64,000 nt of DNA, taken from NCBI RefSeq assembly GCF_008929045.1, contig NZ_VFAH01000012.1, forward strand, positions 118,556 to 182,555, written 5' to 3'. The notes beneath the pieces were generated by a model, which had not been told where the DNA came from, searched no databases, and worked only from the letters and a program-made list of their open reading frames with translations. The translations under genes were made by a program, and so were the position numbers. Below are positions 44,195 to 53,217 of the stretch, piece after piece. Position 1 is the first letter of the stretch. Each line of letters begins with the position of its first letter. The DNA is from Noviherbaspirillum aerium (GTDB taxonomy: Bacteria; Pseudomonadota; Gammaproteobacteria; Burkholderiales; Burkholderiaceae_D).

Positions 44195-45067
44195 ATGCCT
44201 TGCCACGGACTGGAACAGTATTTGTCACGTCTCCACAGCAATACCCAAGCTGATACGCAGGTCTGGCTGGACAATGAAGGCCGGGCACAAGGGCGTTACT
44301 TCAACTCCAAGCTGACCAGCGCCTTCCAGCCGATACGCCTTCTCGATTCGGACACGGTGATTGGCTACGAAGGATTTGCACGCAGCTATTCCGAGTCCGA
44401 CCAGGGCCTCTGCCTGTGGAAGCTGCTCGACCATGCGGCCAACGACGACGAGTCGGTCGAGCTTGACCGATTGTGCCGCATGCTCCACGCCATCAATTTC
44501 TTCCGTCAACCGGAATCCGAAACCCATGACCTCTATCTCAGCGTACATGCCCGCCTGCTGGCCGCCGTCGAGGGCAATCACGGGACGGCATTCAACCGGG
44601 TGCTCAAGGTGCTCGACCTGCCCAGGGAAAGGATAGTGCTGCAGTTGCCGGCGATCGTCGAACACCAGAGCTGGCTGCTGAATTATGTGGCGGACAATTA
44701 TCGACGCAACGGTTTCCGCATCGCTGTGAATGCTGCGGATGCCTATGACGCATTCAGCCTGCTCGACCGTCTGCGCCCGGAAGTCATCAAGCTCGATGTG
44801 CGCCAGTTGCCGCAGGACATTCCGGTCGTGCAATTGCTCTCGCGCTGCGAGGAGCGCGGCGTGCGCGTCATCTTCAAGCGGGTGGAAACCGGAGAATCGC
44901 GCGAGGCCCTGCAGCGCATCGCATCGCGCACTGGACTGTTACTGCATGTACAGGGCTTCCTGTGGGACTTGCCGAAGGCCGTGCTGGCGGATGCGGTACC
45001 GCGCTTGCAGGCGGTGGTGAGGCGGCAGCAGGAAGAGGCGAGTGTGCGCAATTCCGCTCTTGGATGA
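44195..45067 (+). CDS. Degenerate EAL-domain protein
   Basis: This protein of about 290 residues has an EAL-type fold from about residue 30: SAFQPIRLLDSDTVIGYEGFARSY at the position of the QPI...G.EALLR motif, LYLSVHARLL, RIVLQLPAI and VIKLDVRQLPQD. The catalytic EAL reads EGF, the metal-binding ELTE reads QLPA, and the DDFG loop reads NAADAYDAFS, so phosphodiesterase activity is very unlikely. A c-di-GMP sensor or scaffold role is plausible. It follows ssuF by 96 bases with a strong AAAGGAATC site at 44195 (the frame opens at 44135), suggesting co-transcription with the sulfonate genes. Confidence 0.83.
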   Translation: MPCHGLEQYLSRLHSNTQADTQVWLDNEGRAQGRYFNSKLTSAFQPIRLLDSDTVIGYEGFARSYSESDQGLCLWKLLDHAANDDESVELDRLCRMLHAINFFRQPESETHDLYLSVHARLLAAVEGNHGTAFNRVLKVLDLPRERIVLQLPAIVEHQSWLLNYVADNYRRNGFRIAVNAADAYDAFSLLDRLRPEVIKLDVRQLPQDIPVVQLLSRCEERGVRVIFKRVETGESREALQRIASRTGLLLHVQGFLWDLPKAVLADAVPRLQAVVRRQQEEASVRNSALG

Positions 45068-45132
45068 GTGAGAGTAACTGAGGTGACTGGAGATGAGTGC
45101 GCCACGCTTTCCTCTTTCATCGGTCATGCCGG

Positions 45133-46047
45133 TCATTCGGGCAAATTCTTGTCCCATGGCGCGGTGTCGCCGCCGAATCGCTGCGCGAGAAACTCGAGCA
45201 ACAGCTGCAGCGACAGCAGCTGATGGCGGCGCGACAGGTATATCGCATGGATTCCCAGCGCCGCCGGTTCATACTCGGGCAGGAGCCGCACCAGGGCGCC
45301 GCGACGCAGATCGTCTCCCGCATAGTATGTGGGCAGCATGCCCACGCCGGCGCCGGCCAATACCGCGCGACGCAGGATCGCGGTTTCATTGGTGAACAGG
45401 GTGCCGGCCACCGACAGTTCGACATTGTCATCACCATGCTGGAAACGATAATTCGTTCCGGTGCCGAAGGTATGCGCGATGAAGCGGTGCGACTTCAATT
45501 CCTCGATATCCGCCGGGCGGCCATGCCTGGCGAGATACTCCGGCGCCGCGCACAGCACCGAGCGGCATTGCGCCAGCGGCCGCGCGACGACGGTCGGGTC
45601 GAGCGAGTTCGTGATGCGGATGGCGAGATCGATGCGGTCTTCCACCAGATCCACCGGCCGGTCGGCCACCATCAAATCGACTTGTACGCGATCGTGCAGG
45701 CGCTGGAAGTCGACAATGGCCGTGGTCAGCTGCGCTTCGGCGAACGAGGCGGAGGTGGCAATGCGCAGCTTGCCTTCCGGCTCGCGGCTGCGCTTGCCGG
45801 ACAGATGCTGCATCTCCTCCGCCAGGTCCAGCAGCTGCCGGCTTGAGGAGAGCGCCGCCTGACCGGCATCCGTCAGGCTGATGCGCCTCGTGGTGCGGTG
45901 CAGGAGACGCGTACCCAGCCATGCTTCCATCGCAGCCAGGTAGCGGCTGACCATGGCCGGCGACATTTCCAGCCGTTCCGCCGCCTGCGTGAGGCTGCCG
46001 CGTTCGGCAACCTCGATAAATACGCGCGCGGCGCTTAATCGGTCCAT
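45133..46047 (-). CDS. LysR family transcriptional regulator
   Basis: This 304-residue protein has a LysR winged helix-turn-helix (SLTQAAERLEMSPAMVSRYLAAME, about residues 17-40) and an effector-binding domain from about residue 90. It belongs to the large LTTR group related to CrgA/DsdC-like solvent-response regulators by the LLHRTTRRISLTDAGQ motif. It is divergent from the MBL-fold gene at 46165, its probable target. The pair separates the ssu block from cysTWA and does not look like part of sulfur metabolism. Confidence 0.9.
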   Translation of the reverse strand: MDRLSAARVFIEVAERGSLTQAAERLEMSPAMVSRYLAAMEAWLGTRLLHRTTRRISLTDAGQAALSSSRQLLDLAEEMQHLSGKRSREPEGKLRIATSASFAEAQLTTAIVDFQRLHDRVQVDLMVADRPVDLVEDRIDLAIRITNSLDPTVVARPLAQCRSVLCAAPEYLARHGRPADIEELKSHRFIAHTFGTGTNYRFQHGDDNVELSVAGTLFTNETAILRRAVLAGAGVGMLPTYYAGDDLRRGALVRLLPEYEPAALGIHAIYLSRRHQLLSLQLLLEFLAQRFGGDTAPWDKNLPE

Positions 46048-46164
46048 TGGCGGTTCATTCCATCGAATCGTGCAATAGTTATTTTCGGAAATGGCAGTTT
46101 AACTACTTATTTGCGTGAAATACAGTACGGGCTCCATTCAAACATTCCAACCAGGGAGATCCTC

Positions 46165-47055
46165 ATGTTTTCACTTGCCAGATTTGCGCGCCTTGCCTTT
46201 CCCATGCTGACACTCGGCATCCTCGTTTCCGGAAACGCGTCGGCGCAGGTCGTCGCCCCGCTGACGCTCAAGGTGCATAACGCCGATGCGGGCAGTTTCC
46301 ATGTCAATGCCGTCGTCGTCAGCGGCAAGACCGAGGCGCTGGTCATCGACAGCGGCTTTACCCGTGCCGATGCCCTGCGCATCGCAGCCAACGTGCTCGA
46401 CAGCGGAAAGACGCTCAAGACCATTTTCATCAGCAATGCCGATCCGGATTATTACTTCGGCGCCGAAACGCTGAAGACGTTCTTTCCGCAAGCCCAGGTG
46501 GTCGCGACGCCGGCGGTGCGCGAAAAGATCCAGGCCAAGCTCGCCGGGAAGCTGGCTTTCTGGGGACCGAAGATGGGCGTGAACGCACCGCAAAAACCGA
46601 TCGTGCCGGAGGAACTCAAGGGCACGTCGCTGACGGTGGATGGCGAAACAATCGAAGTGCGTGGCACCGGCGGCGAACTGGCGCATCGTCCGTATGTATG
46701 GATCCCCTCGATCAAGGCTGTCGCCGGAAATATCGCCGTATTCGGCAACCTGCATGTCTGGACTGCCGATACGCAAAAGGCCAGCGAGCGCAAGGCCTGG
46801 CTGGCCCAGCTTGATGAAATCGAGTCGCTGAAGCCCGCGGTGGTAGTGCCGGGCCACATGGCCGCCGGCACCGCGCTCGACGTGAGCAGCATTTCCCATA
46901 CCCGCGACTATCTCCAGCGTTTCGAAGCCGAAACCGCCAGGGCGAAGAATGCCGCCGAACTCATCGAGACAATGAAGAAAGCCTATCCGCAGGCTGGCCT
47001 GGGGATCGCTCTGGACATCGGTTCCAAGGTGGCAAAGGGCGAGATGAAGTGGTGA
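46165..47055 (+). CDS. Exported MBL-fold protein lacking the usual zinc motif
   Basis: This protein of about 296 residues has a signal peptide (MFSLARFARLAFPMLTLGILVSGNASAQ). Its metallo-beta-lactamase fold begins with ALVIDSGFTRADALRIAANVLDSGK. The family zinc motif HxHxDH is replaced by SNADPDYYFG: the aspartates remain but the histidines are gone. A later histidine is present in VVVPGHMAAG. Catalysis may be altered or lost. The ATG at 46165 is chosen for its GGGAGATCC site and for the signal peptide; the frame opens at 46111. It is controlled probably by the divergent LysR gene. Confidence 0.82.
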   Translation: MFSLARFARLAFPMLTLGILVSGNASAQVVAPLTLKVHNADAGSFHVNAVVVSGKTEALVIDSGFTRADALRIAANVLDSGKTLKTIFISNADPDYYFGAETLKTFFPQAQVVATPAVREKIQAKLAGKLAFWGPKMGVNAPQKPIVPEELKGTSLTVDGETIEVRGTGGELAHRPYVWIPSIKAVAGNIAVFGNLHVWTADTQKASERKAWLAQLDEIESLKPAVVVPGHMAAGTALDVSSISHTRDYLQRFEAETARAKNAAELIETMKKAYPQAGLGIALDIGSKVAKGEMKW

Positions 47056-47192
47056 CTTTCAGGGCGGCGGCCCGGATGTGTTTCGCTTGCTGCGTGCGCA
47101 CCGCCGGGTTGTCCGGCGCCCGGTTCGCAGGATGCCGCAACCCTGGCTTCATGCATCCTTCGCTTATGCTTCACAGGTAGCTGTCTTCCGCG

Positions 47193-47228
47193 AACATGCG
47201 CAATGCCGGCCAACCGGCATTGCTCATG
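47193..47228. terminator. Long hairpin after the MBL-fold gene
   Basis: ACATGCGCAATGCCGG pairs with CCGGCATTGCTCATGT (16 bases, one mismatch) around a CCAA loop. It lies 138 bases past the MBL gene stop and before cysT. No T-run follows, so it may terminate weakly or stabilise RNA. Confidence 0.45.
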
Positions 47229-47420
47229 TCGTCCCGCCACCCCGTTTCCTGCCAACCGCTGCTTATGGTTGAGCACCAAAGTTGAGCACCCAAGCGCCAT
47301 CTTCCGCGCAAAATACCTGTTCAAGGAAACAAGGATACGAAACAGCTTGTTGTTTATATGCGTTCCCAGAATAACCACATGCGGAAATAGTCGTTCTCTT
47401 TATAACCCTCCAATGCAATT

Positions 47421-47441
47421 ATTCGACCTGCATAGTCGAAT
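47421..47441. promoter_or_regulatory. Inverted repeat upstream of cysT
   Basis: ATTCGAC-N7-GTCGAAT sits 18 bases before the cysT start codon. It could be a regulator site (for example for the CysB-family protein encoded in this operon) or an RNA hairpin near the ribosome site. The assignment is by position only. Confidence 0.3.
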
Positions 47442-47459
47442 TTGTAATAAGAGGGAGTC

Positions 47460-48323
47460 ATGGCTGTTGCTATACAACAAACTATAAGTAAGAGCGGCGG
47501 CGGGAAGGTGATACCGGGGTTCCGGTTATCGCTTGGTTTCACCTTGTTTTACCTTGCGCTGATCGTCCTGATACCGCTGTCGGCGGTATTTCTCAAAACC
47601 TTCACCATGACCTGGGAGGGCTTCGTTGCCGCGGTCACTTCGGACCGGGTCGTCGCTTCCTACCAACTGACTTTCGGCGCCTCGCTCATCGGCGCCACGC
47701 TGAATGTCTTCTTCGGCGGCATCGTCGCCTGGGTGCTGGTGCGCTACCGCTTTCCCGGCAAGAAGATCATCGATGCGCTGGTCGATCTGCCTTTCGCCTT
47801 GCCGACCGCCGTGGCCGGCATCGCGCTGACCGCGCTGTATTCCGGCAACGGCTGGATCGGCCGGCATCTGGAACCGCTCGGCATCAAGGTGGCGTTCACG
47901 CCGCTGGGCGTCGTCGTTGCGCTGACCTTCATCGGGCTGCCCTTTGTCGTGCGCACCGTGCAACCGGTGCTGGAGGAGGCCGAGCGCGAACTGGAGGAGG
48001 CCGCGGCCAGCCTCGGCGCCAACCGGCTGCAGACTTTCGCCAAGGTGATCCTCCCGACCATCCTGCCGGCCCTGCTGACCGGCTTCGCACTGGCGTTCGC
48101 CCGTGCCACCGGCGAATACGGTTCGGTGATCTTCATTGCCGGCAACATGCCGATGATTTCCGAGATCACGCCGCTGTTCATCATCACCAAGCTAGAGCAA
48201 TACGACTATGCCGGCGCAACCGCCATCGCAATGGTCATGCTGCTGCTGTCGTTCACGATGCTCCTGACGATCAATCTGCTGCAAGCCTGGACCCGCAAGC
48301 GCGGTCAGGCGGAAAGGATCTGA
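47460..48323 (+). CDS. cysT: Sulfate ABC transporter permease CysT
   Basis: This 287-residue permease has about six to seven membrane helices. It contains the sulfate-permease signatures [32 protein letters not shown] and [19 protein letters not shown]. The EAA loop [47 protein letters not shown] spans about residues 175-222. It forms the membrane channel with CysW for sulfate and thiosulfate uptake. It opens the cysTWA operon; its stop is immediately followed by cysW. Confidence 0.95.
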   Translation: MAVAIQQTISKSGGGKVIPGFRLSLGFTLFYLALIVLIPLSAVFLKTFTMTWEGFVAAVTSDRVVASYQLTFGASLIGATLNVFFGGIVAWVLVRYRFPGKKIIDALVDLPFALPTAVAGIALTALYSGNGWIGRHLEPLGIKVAFTPLGVVVALTFIGLPFVVRTVQPVLEEAERELEEAAASLGANRLQTFAKVILPTILPALLTGFALAFARATGEYGSVIFIAGNMPMISEITPLFIITKLEQYDYAGATAIAMVMLLLSFTMLLTINLLQAWTRKRGQAERI

Positions 48324-48324
48324 C

Positions 48325-49242
48325 ATGGCCGGCGCCGCCGTTTCCACTTTATCCGCTTCGCCCGCGAACGCATCGCGCACCGCGCCGCTCTATGCGCCTG
48401 CGGCCACCGTCGAGCCAATCTGGGTACGCGCCGCGCTGATCGGCATCGCGTTGATTTTCCTGACGCTGTTCCTGTTCGTGCCGCTGGCCGCCGTCTTCGT
48501 CGAAGCCCTGCGCAAGGGCTGGGATGCCTATCTTTCCGCCATCGTCGAACCGGACGCCTTGGCGGCGATCCGCCTGACCCTGATCACGGCAGCCATCGCC
48601 GTGCCGCTGAACCTGGTTTTCGGCGTGGCCGCCGCATGGTGCATCGCCAAGTTCGATTTCCGCGGCAAGAACATCCTGCTGACGCTGATCGACCTGCCGT
48701 TCTCGGTGTCGCCGGTGATCTCCGGCCTGATCTATGTGCTGCTGTTCGGCGCCCAGGGCTGGTTCGGCCCCTGGCTGCGCGAGCATGACATCAAGATTCT
48801 GTTCGCCGTGCCGGGCATCGTGCTGGCCACCATCTTCGTCACCTTTCCCTTCGTGGCGCGCGAACTCATTCCGCTGATGCAATCGCAGGGCACCGAGGAA
48901 GAAGAGGCGGCGCTGGTGCTCGGCGCTTCCGGCTGGCGCACCTTCTGGCATGTGACGCTGCCCAACATCAAGTGGGGCCTGTTGTACGGCGTCATCCTGT
49001 GCAATGCGCGTGCCATGGGCGAGTTCGGCGCGGTGTCGGTGGTGTCCGGCCATATCCGTGGCGAGACCAACACCATGCCGCTGCAGGTCGAGATCCTCTA
49101 CAACGAATACAACTTTGCCGCCGCCTTCGCCGTCGCGTCCCTGCTTGCCTTGCTGGCACTGGTCACGCTGGCGCTGAAGACCTTCGTCGAATGGCGGGCG
49201 CATGACAGCAACTTGAAACCTCTGCATGAAGGGCAGGAATGA
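48325..49242 (+). CDS. cysW: Sulfate ABC transporter permease CysW
   Basis: This 305-residue permease is homologous to CysT. It shows [41 protein letters not shown], and the EAA loop [31 protein letters not shown], followed by [20 protein letters not shown]. The N-terminal 30 residues are low-complexity. It starts one base after the cysT stop and overlaps the cysA start region, so the three genes are translationally coupled. Confidence 0.95.
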   Translation: MAGAAVSTLSASPANASRTAPLYAPAATVEPIWVRAALIGIALIFLTLFLFVPLAAVFVEALRKGWDAYLSAIVEPDALAAIRLTLITAAIAVPLNLVFGVAAAWCIAKFDFRGKNILLTLIDLPFSVSPVISGLIYVLLFGAQGWFGPWLREHDIKILFAVPGIVLATIFVTFPFVARELIPLMQSQGTEEEEAALVLGASGWRTFWHVTLPNIKWGLLYGVILCNARAMGEFGAVSVVSGHIRGETNTMPLQVEILYNEYNFAAAFAVASLLALLALVTLALKTFVEWRAHDSNLKPLHEGQE

Positions 49243-49244
49243 TC

Positions 49245-50312
49245 ATGGGTATCGAAGTCAGGAATATCAACAAGCGTTTCGGCAATTTCATCGCCCTCAA
49301 TGACGTTTCGCTCAACTTTCCTCCGGGTGAACTGACCGCGCTGCTCGGCCCATCCGGCTGCGGCAAGACCACGCTGCTGCGCATCATCGCCGGCCTGGAA
49401 CAGCCGGATTCGGGCCAGGTCTTCCTCGACGGCGAGGATGCCTCCGGCCATCATGTGCGCGAGCGCCAGGTCGGTTTCGTATTCCAGCACTATGCGCTGT
49501 TCAAGCACATGACGGTGTTCGAGAACATCGCCTTCGGGCTGCGCGTCAAGCCGCGCAATGTGCGTCCGCCGGAAGCGCAGATCCGGCAGAAGGTGATGCA
49601 GCTGCTGGAACTGGTGCAGCTCGACTGGCTGGCCGACCGCTATCCGCCGCAACTGTCGGGCGGCCAGCGCCAGCGCATCGCCCTCGCACGCGCCCTGGCG
49701 GTGGAGCCGCGCGTGCTGCTGCTGGACGAGCCCTTCGGCGCGCTCGATGCCAAGGTGCGCAAGGAATTGCGCCGCTGGCTGCGCCGCCTGCACGACGAAT
49801 TGCATGTCACCAGCATCTTCGTGACGCACGACCAGGAAGAGGCACTGGAAGTGGCCGACCAGATCGTGCTCATGAATAAAGGGCAGGTCGAACAGATCGG
49901 CGCGCCGGATGCGGTCTACAACCATCCGGCCAGCCCCTTCGTTTACGGTTTCCTCGGCAACGTCAATCTCTTCCACGGCCGGGTGCATCAAGGTGTGCTC
50001 GACACCGACGGCATCGCCTTTGCCGCGCCCGACCATGCGCATGCCGAGGATGCGACAGGCATTGGCTTTGTCCGGCCGCATGAACTGGAGATCGATCGCT
50101 ATGCCGCCGACGCGGAAGGCATCGTCGCGGTGCTGCGCCGGGCTCATGCGATCGGCCCGCTGGCCCAGCTCGAACTGGAGCGCGCGGACAATCGGCAGCT
50201 GATCGAGGCAGTAATATCAAACGAGCGCTATGCGCAGCTTGCGCTCAAGGACGGCGAAACGCTGATCGTGCGGCCCAAGCGCCTGCGCGTGTTCGTCGAT
50301 GAAGCCGTATAA
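49245..50312 (+). CDS. cysA: Sulfate ABC transporter ATPase CysA
   Basis: This protein of about 355 residues is the ATPase of the sulfate importer. Walker A is GPSGCGKTT, the Q-loop [10 protein letters not shown], the signature [16 protein letters not shown], Walker [14 protein letters not shown] and the switch His [13 protein letters not shown]. The C-terminal domain (about 240-355) is the TOBE/CysA regulatory region ([14 protein letters not shown]). The start is set at 49245 ([15 protein letters not shown]) with AGGA six bases before it; an ATG at 49239 overlapping the cysW stop is the alternative. Confidence 0.95.
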   Translation: MGIEVRNINKRFGNFIALNDVSLNFPPGELTALLGPSGCGKTTLLRIIAGLEQPDSGQVFLDGEDASGHHVRERQVGFVFQHYALFKHMTVFENIAFGLRVKPRNVRPPEAQIRQKVMQLLELVQLDWLADRYPPQLSGGQRQRIALARALAVEPRVLLLDEPFGALDAKVRKELRRWLRRLHDELHVTSIFVTHDQEEALEVADQIVLMNKGQVEQIGAPDAVYNHPASPFVYGFLGNVNLFHGRVHQGVLDTDGIAFAAPDHAHAEDATGIGFVRPHELEIDRYAADAEGIVAVLRRAHAIGPLAQLELERADNRQLIEAVISNERYAQLALKDGETLIVRPKRLRVFVDEAV

Positions 50313-50325
50313 GGGAGAATAAGCA

Positions 50326-51252
50326 ATGAATTTTCAGCAACTGCGCTCGATACGGGAAGCCGCGCGCCGCGGCTACAACCTGACGGAAGTTGCCAATGTC
50401 CTGTTCACGTCGCAGCCGGGCGTGAGCCGCCAGATCCGAGAACTGGAAGAAGAGCTCGGCGTGGAGATCTTCGAACGCAACGGCAAGCGCCTGATCGGCC
50501 TGACCGAACCGGGCAAGGGCATCCTGCAGATTGTCGAGCGCCTGCTGCTCGAAGCCGAGAACCTGCGCCAGGCCAGCCAGGAATACGCGGGGGAACGCAG
50601 CGGCACGCTCAACGTCGCCACCACGCACACGCAGGCGCGTTATGTGCTGCCGCGGGTCGTGCAGAGCTTTCGCGCCTCGTTCCCGGAGGTGCGCATCGCG
50701 CTGCAGCAAAGCTCCCCCGAGCATATCGCCGAATGGGTCATATCCGGCAAGGCCGATATCGGCATTGCCACCGAAGGCTTGAGCCAGTTCGAAGAGCTCG
50801 TCTCCTTCCCCTGCTATCAGTGGAGCCACGTCGTTGTGGTTCCGGAAGGCCATCCGCTAAGCCGGCTCGCTCTTCTTTCGCTGGAAGACCTGGCGGCCTA
50901 TCCGTTGATCACCTATGACGTCGGCTTCACCGGCCGCGGCCATATCGACGATGCCTTCCGCCAGGCCGGCATCCCGGCCGATATCGTGCTGACGGCCATG
51001 GATTCCGACGTGATTCAGCAATATGTGTCGCTGGGACTGGGTGTGGGCATCGTGGCTTCGATGGCGGTCGAGCACAACCGTACCTCCGGCATGCATGCGC
51101 TGGAGGCCGCCCACTTGTTCGCGCCCAATGTCACCAGGCTCGCGGTCCGTCGCGGCGCTTATCTGCGGTCGTACACCTACGACTTCATTCTGCAATTTGC
51201 GCCCGCGCTCAAGCGTTCCGACATTGAAACGGCACTCAGCGCGGGAACGTGA
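50326..51252 (+). CDS. cysB: CysB-family LysR regulator
   Basis: This 308-residue protein is typical of CysB/Cbl: MNFQQLRSIREAARRGYNLTEVANVLFTSQPGVSRQIRELEEELG covers the DNA-binding domain, and TTHTQARYVLPRVVQ begins the sulfate/acetylserine-binding domain. CysB-family proteins activate sulfate and sulfonate assimilation genes when sulfur is limiting. It lies 13 bases after cysA in the same operon, which implies autoregulation within its own target. Cbl or SsuR cannot be excluded by eye. Confidence 0.9.
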   Translation: MNFQQLRSIREAARRGYNLTEVANVLFTSQPGVSRQIRELEEELGVEIFERNGKRLIGLTEPGKGILQIVERLLLEAENLRQASQEYAGERSGTLNVATTHTQARYVLPRVVQSFRASFPEVRIALQQSSPEHIAEWVISGKADIGIATEGLSQFEELVSFPCYQWSHVVVVPEGHPLSRLALLSLEDLAAYPLITYDVGFTGRGHIDDAFRQAGIPADIVLTAMDSDVIQQYVSLGLGVGIVASMAVEHNRTSGMHALEAAHLFAPNVTRLAVRRGAYLRSYTYDFILQFAPALKRSDIETALSAGT

Positions 51253-51277
51253 AATGTCCTCTGTAATACCGGTCCCA

Positions 51278-51365
51278 TAGGGAGGTTTCACTGTGAGCTG
51301 CCCGCCGATCCCGGGCAGACTGCCACCGGCACTGCGTGGTGATTCCCTGCCATGGTCTTGCCCAT
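51278..51365. repeat. Dispersed repeat copy H (inverted, decayed)
   Basis: Read on the minus strand it shows CCATGGCAGGGAATCACCACG, then CAGTGCCGGTGGCAGTCTGCC and GGGATCGGCGGGCAGCTCACAGTGAAACC, matching the right half of the family. It is the only copy seen in the housekeeping part of the window, placed between the CysB-family gene and its terminator. Confidence 0.6.
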
Positions 51366-51458
51366 CGAATAGCTCCGTCGGTCGCCTGCGGCATCTGCTG
51401 ATGTTGAAGCGGCATGAGAAAAAGATGATCGCGGCGGATACGCGGAAATCGTGACAAG

Positions 51459-51498
51459 AAAAAAGCACAACAGGGCGCGGGCCTTGCTGTGCTTTTTT
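51459..51498. terminator. Bidirectional terminator
   Basis: AAAAAAGCACAACAGG and CTTGCTGTGCTTTTTT form a long stem with A- and T-tracts on both sides. It serves the CysB-family gene on the plus strand and the M48-like gene on the minus strand. Confidence 0.82.
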
Positions 51499-51563
51499 GA
51501 CGAGGTAACGGCTCGGTCTCCGGGCCGGCAGCATGCGTGACGCCGCCGTTGAAGGAGCGATGG

Positions 51564-52685
51564 TTACGGCATGATCGGCTTCTTCGCAGCCTGCTTGGCG
51601 CGCACATCCTTCAAGGTGCGTTCCATGATGGAGATGCGATAGTTGGTCGATGGATGCAGCGCTGTGTACGCATTGAGCGTGCTCGGCGGATACTGCGTGG
51701 CCAGGCGGCGCCAGAAGGGCACCGCGCCATCGATCCGGTAGTTGGCGCGGGCCAGCAGGTACATCGCGAGCTTGTCCGCCATCGCATCCAGGTCTTGCGG
51801 CATCGGCTTGATGCCGGCGAGTCCGTTCATCATGCTCATGTCGGGCCGGATGCGGGTCAAGTTGTCGATGACTCCGCCCACGGTGGCGCTGGTGCGCTGG
51901 CGTGCCGAATGGGACAGGGCATTGTGCGCCATCTCCTTGGCCAGCACATAGGCCAGTTCATCGTCGGTACGCGCGAAGTTCATCATGCCGCGCGTGACCA
52001 GCACGCGATGGCCGTCCGAGTAGGCATTGACGTTGTCGGTATTGCCGAGTTCAAAGCCGTAGGCGCAGGCAAAGGTGAGGGGCACGTTTACGGTCACTTC
52101 ACCGCCTTCGCGCAGCAGCGACAGCTTGACGTTGCTGCGCCCGGTCACGATGGGAGCGAGAATCGTGGCGGCCTGGCGCTCCGCGTTCTCGCCTTCCGGC
52201 AGGCGCTGCCCTTCGACCGCCACGATGCCGTCGCCGGGGCGCACGCCGGCGCGTGCCGCGCCGCTGCCGTCGAGCACGCCCATGATCTGCAGCCGGTCGC
52301 CCAAACCTAGCGCCTTCTGCGCGGCACCCACGTATTCCGGCGAATAGGAGAACCGGTTCTTTGCGGTAAAGCCCAGCAGGTTGCGGGCATTGGCCTTGCA
52401 CAGTTCCGAATTGTTGATGATCAGCGGGGCCGCGACGCGGTACAGGCGATCCTGAAACGCCACCAGCGATTTCAGCGACAGTTCTTCCTGCGTCGGCACC
52501 GCGGGAGCGGCGGGACGCGCCACCTGCTCCGCCGGGCGCGGGCTCGTGCCGGCTTCGGGAGGGCTGATTGTCGTGGTTGCGCATGCGGCCAGCAGCAGTG
52601 CCGCCGGAACGAGTGCCAGCTTGCCTGCCGAGGGCAGCGCACGCAATGAGAACAAGCGGCTTAGCCGCCTATCGGAAAGCATCAA
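51564..52685 (-). CDS. M48-like PDZ lipoprotein with degenerate zinc site
   Basis: This 373-residue protein has a lipoprotein signal with lipobox LLAAC near residue 35, a proline-rich linker, a PDZ-like segment at about 125-200 (RLQIMGVLDGSGAARAGVRPGDGIVAVEGQRL) and an M48-type domain at about 215-350. The metal motif HExxH reads KEMAHNALSH: the first His is Lys. The usual downstream ExxAD reads DAMAD. The enzyme is therefore probably inactive, or uses different chemistry. It lies 10 bases downstream of dut and is probably co-transcribed with it. Confidence 0.8.
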   Translation of the reverse strand: MMLSDRRLSRLFSLRALPSAGKLALVPAALLLAACATTTISPPEAGTSPRPAEQVARPAAPAVPTQEELSLKSLVAFQDRLYRVAAPLIINNSELCKANARNLLGFTAKNRFSYSPEYVGAAQKALGLGDRLQIMGVLDGSGAARAGVRPGDGIVAVEGQRLPEGENAERQAATILAPIVTGRSNVKLSLLREGGEVTVNVPLTFACAYGFELGNTDNVNAYSDGHRVLVTRGMMNFARTDDELAYVLAKEMAHNALSHSARQRTSATVGGVIDNLTRIRPDMSMMNGLAGIKPMPQDLDAMADKLAMYLLARANYRIDGAVPFWRRLATQYPPSTLNAYTALHPSTNYRISIMERTLKDVRAKQAAKKPIMP

Positions 52686-52695
52686 TCATTCTCCC

Positions 52696-53145
52696 TTAAT
52701 GTTTGCCGGTGCTGCCGAAGCCGCCGCTGCCGCGTTCGCTGTCGCCGAATTCCTCGACCACATTGAAGCCCACCTGAAGGACCGGCACGATCACGAGTTG
52801 CGCCAGACGCTCCATCGGATTGAGCGTGAAATCGGTCTGGCCGCGGTTCCATGTCGAGACCATCAGCTGACCCTGGTAATCGGAATCGATCAGCCCGACC
52901 AGGTTGCCGAGCACGATGCCATGCTTGTGGCCCATGCCGCTGCGCGGCAGGATCATGGCCGCATAGCCGGGGTCGGCGATGTGAATCGCCAGTCCGGTCG
53001 GTATCAGGTGCGTCTCGCCGGCCTTGATGGTCAGCGGCGCATCGATGCAGGCGCGCAGGTCGAGACCGGCGCTGCCTGGCGTGGCATAGGCCGGCAGTTG
53101 TTCCTTCATCCGCGGGTCGAGAATCTTGACGTCAATGGTTTTCAT
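52696..53145 (-). CDS. dut: dUTP diphosphatase
   Basis: This 149-residue trimeric dUTPase keeps all five family motifs: [44 protein letters not shown] and the flexible C-terminal [10 protein letters not shown]. It converts dUTP to dUMP, keeping uracil out of DNA and supplying the dTMP pathway. It follows coaBC by 72 bases, the usual coaBC-dut arrangement of proteobacteria, and is followed by the M48-like lipoprotein gene. Confidence 0.97.
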   Translation of the reverse strand: MKTIDVKILDPRMKEQLPAYATPGSAGLDLRACIDAPLTIKAGETHLIPTGLAIHIADPGYAAMILPRSGMGHKHGIVLGNLVGLIDSDYQGQLMVSTWNRGQTDFTLNPMERLAQLVIVPVLQVGFNVVEEFGDSERGSGGFGSTGKH

Positions 53146-53217
53146 GAAATGTAAGAATAAATGGAGGCATTCGGCGCAAGCGCCGCTGATTACAAAAAGA
53201 TACAGCTTGATTGGCTC

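Larger units (their letters stand above)
47056..47459. other. Intergenic stretch before the cysTWA operon
   Basis: It contains the hairpin at 47193-47228 and an inverted repeat at 47421-47441. No gene is supported. The AAGAGGGAG ribosome site of cysT lies at its right end. Confidence 0.5.
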
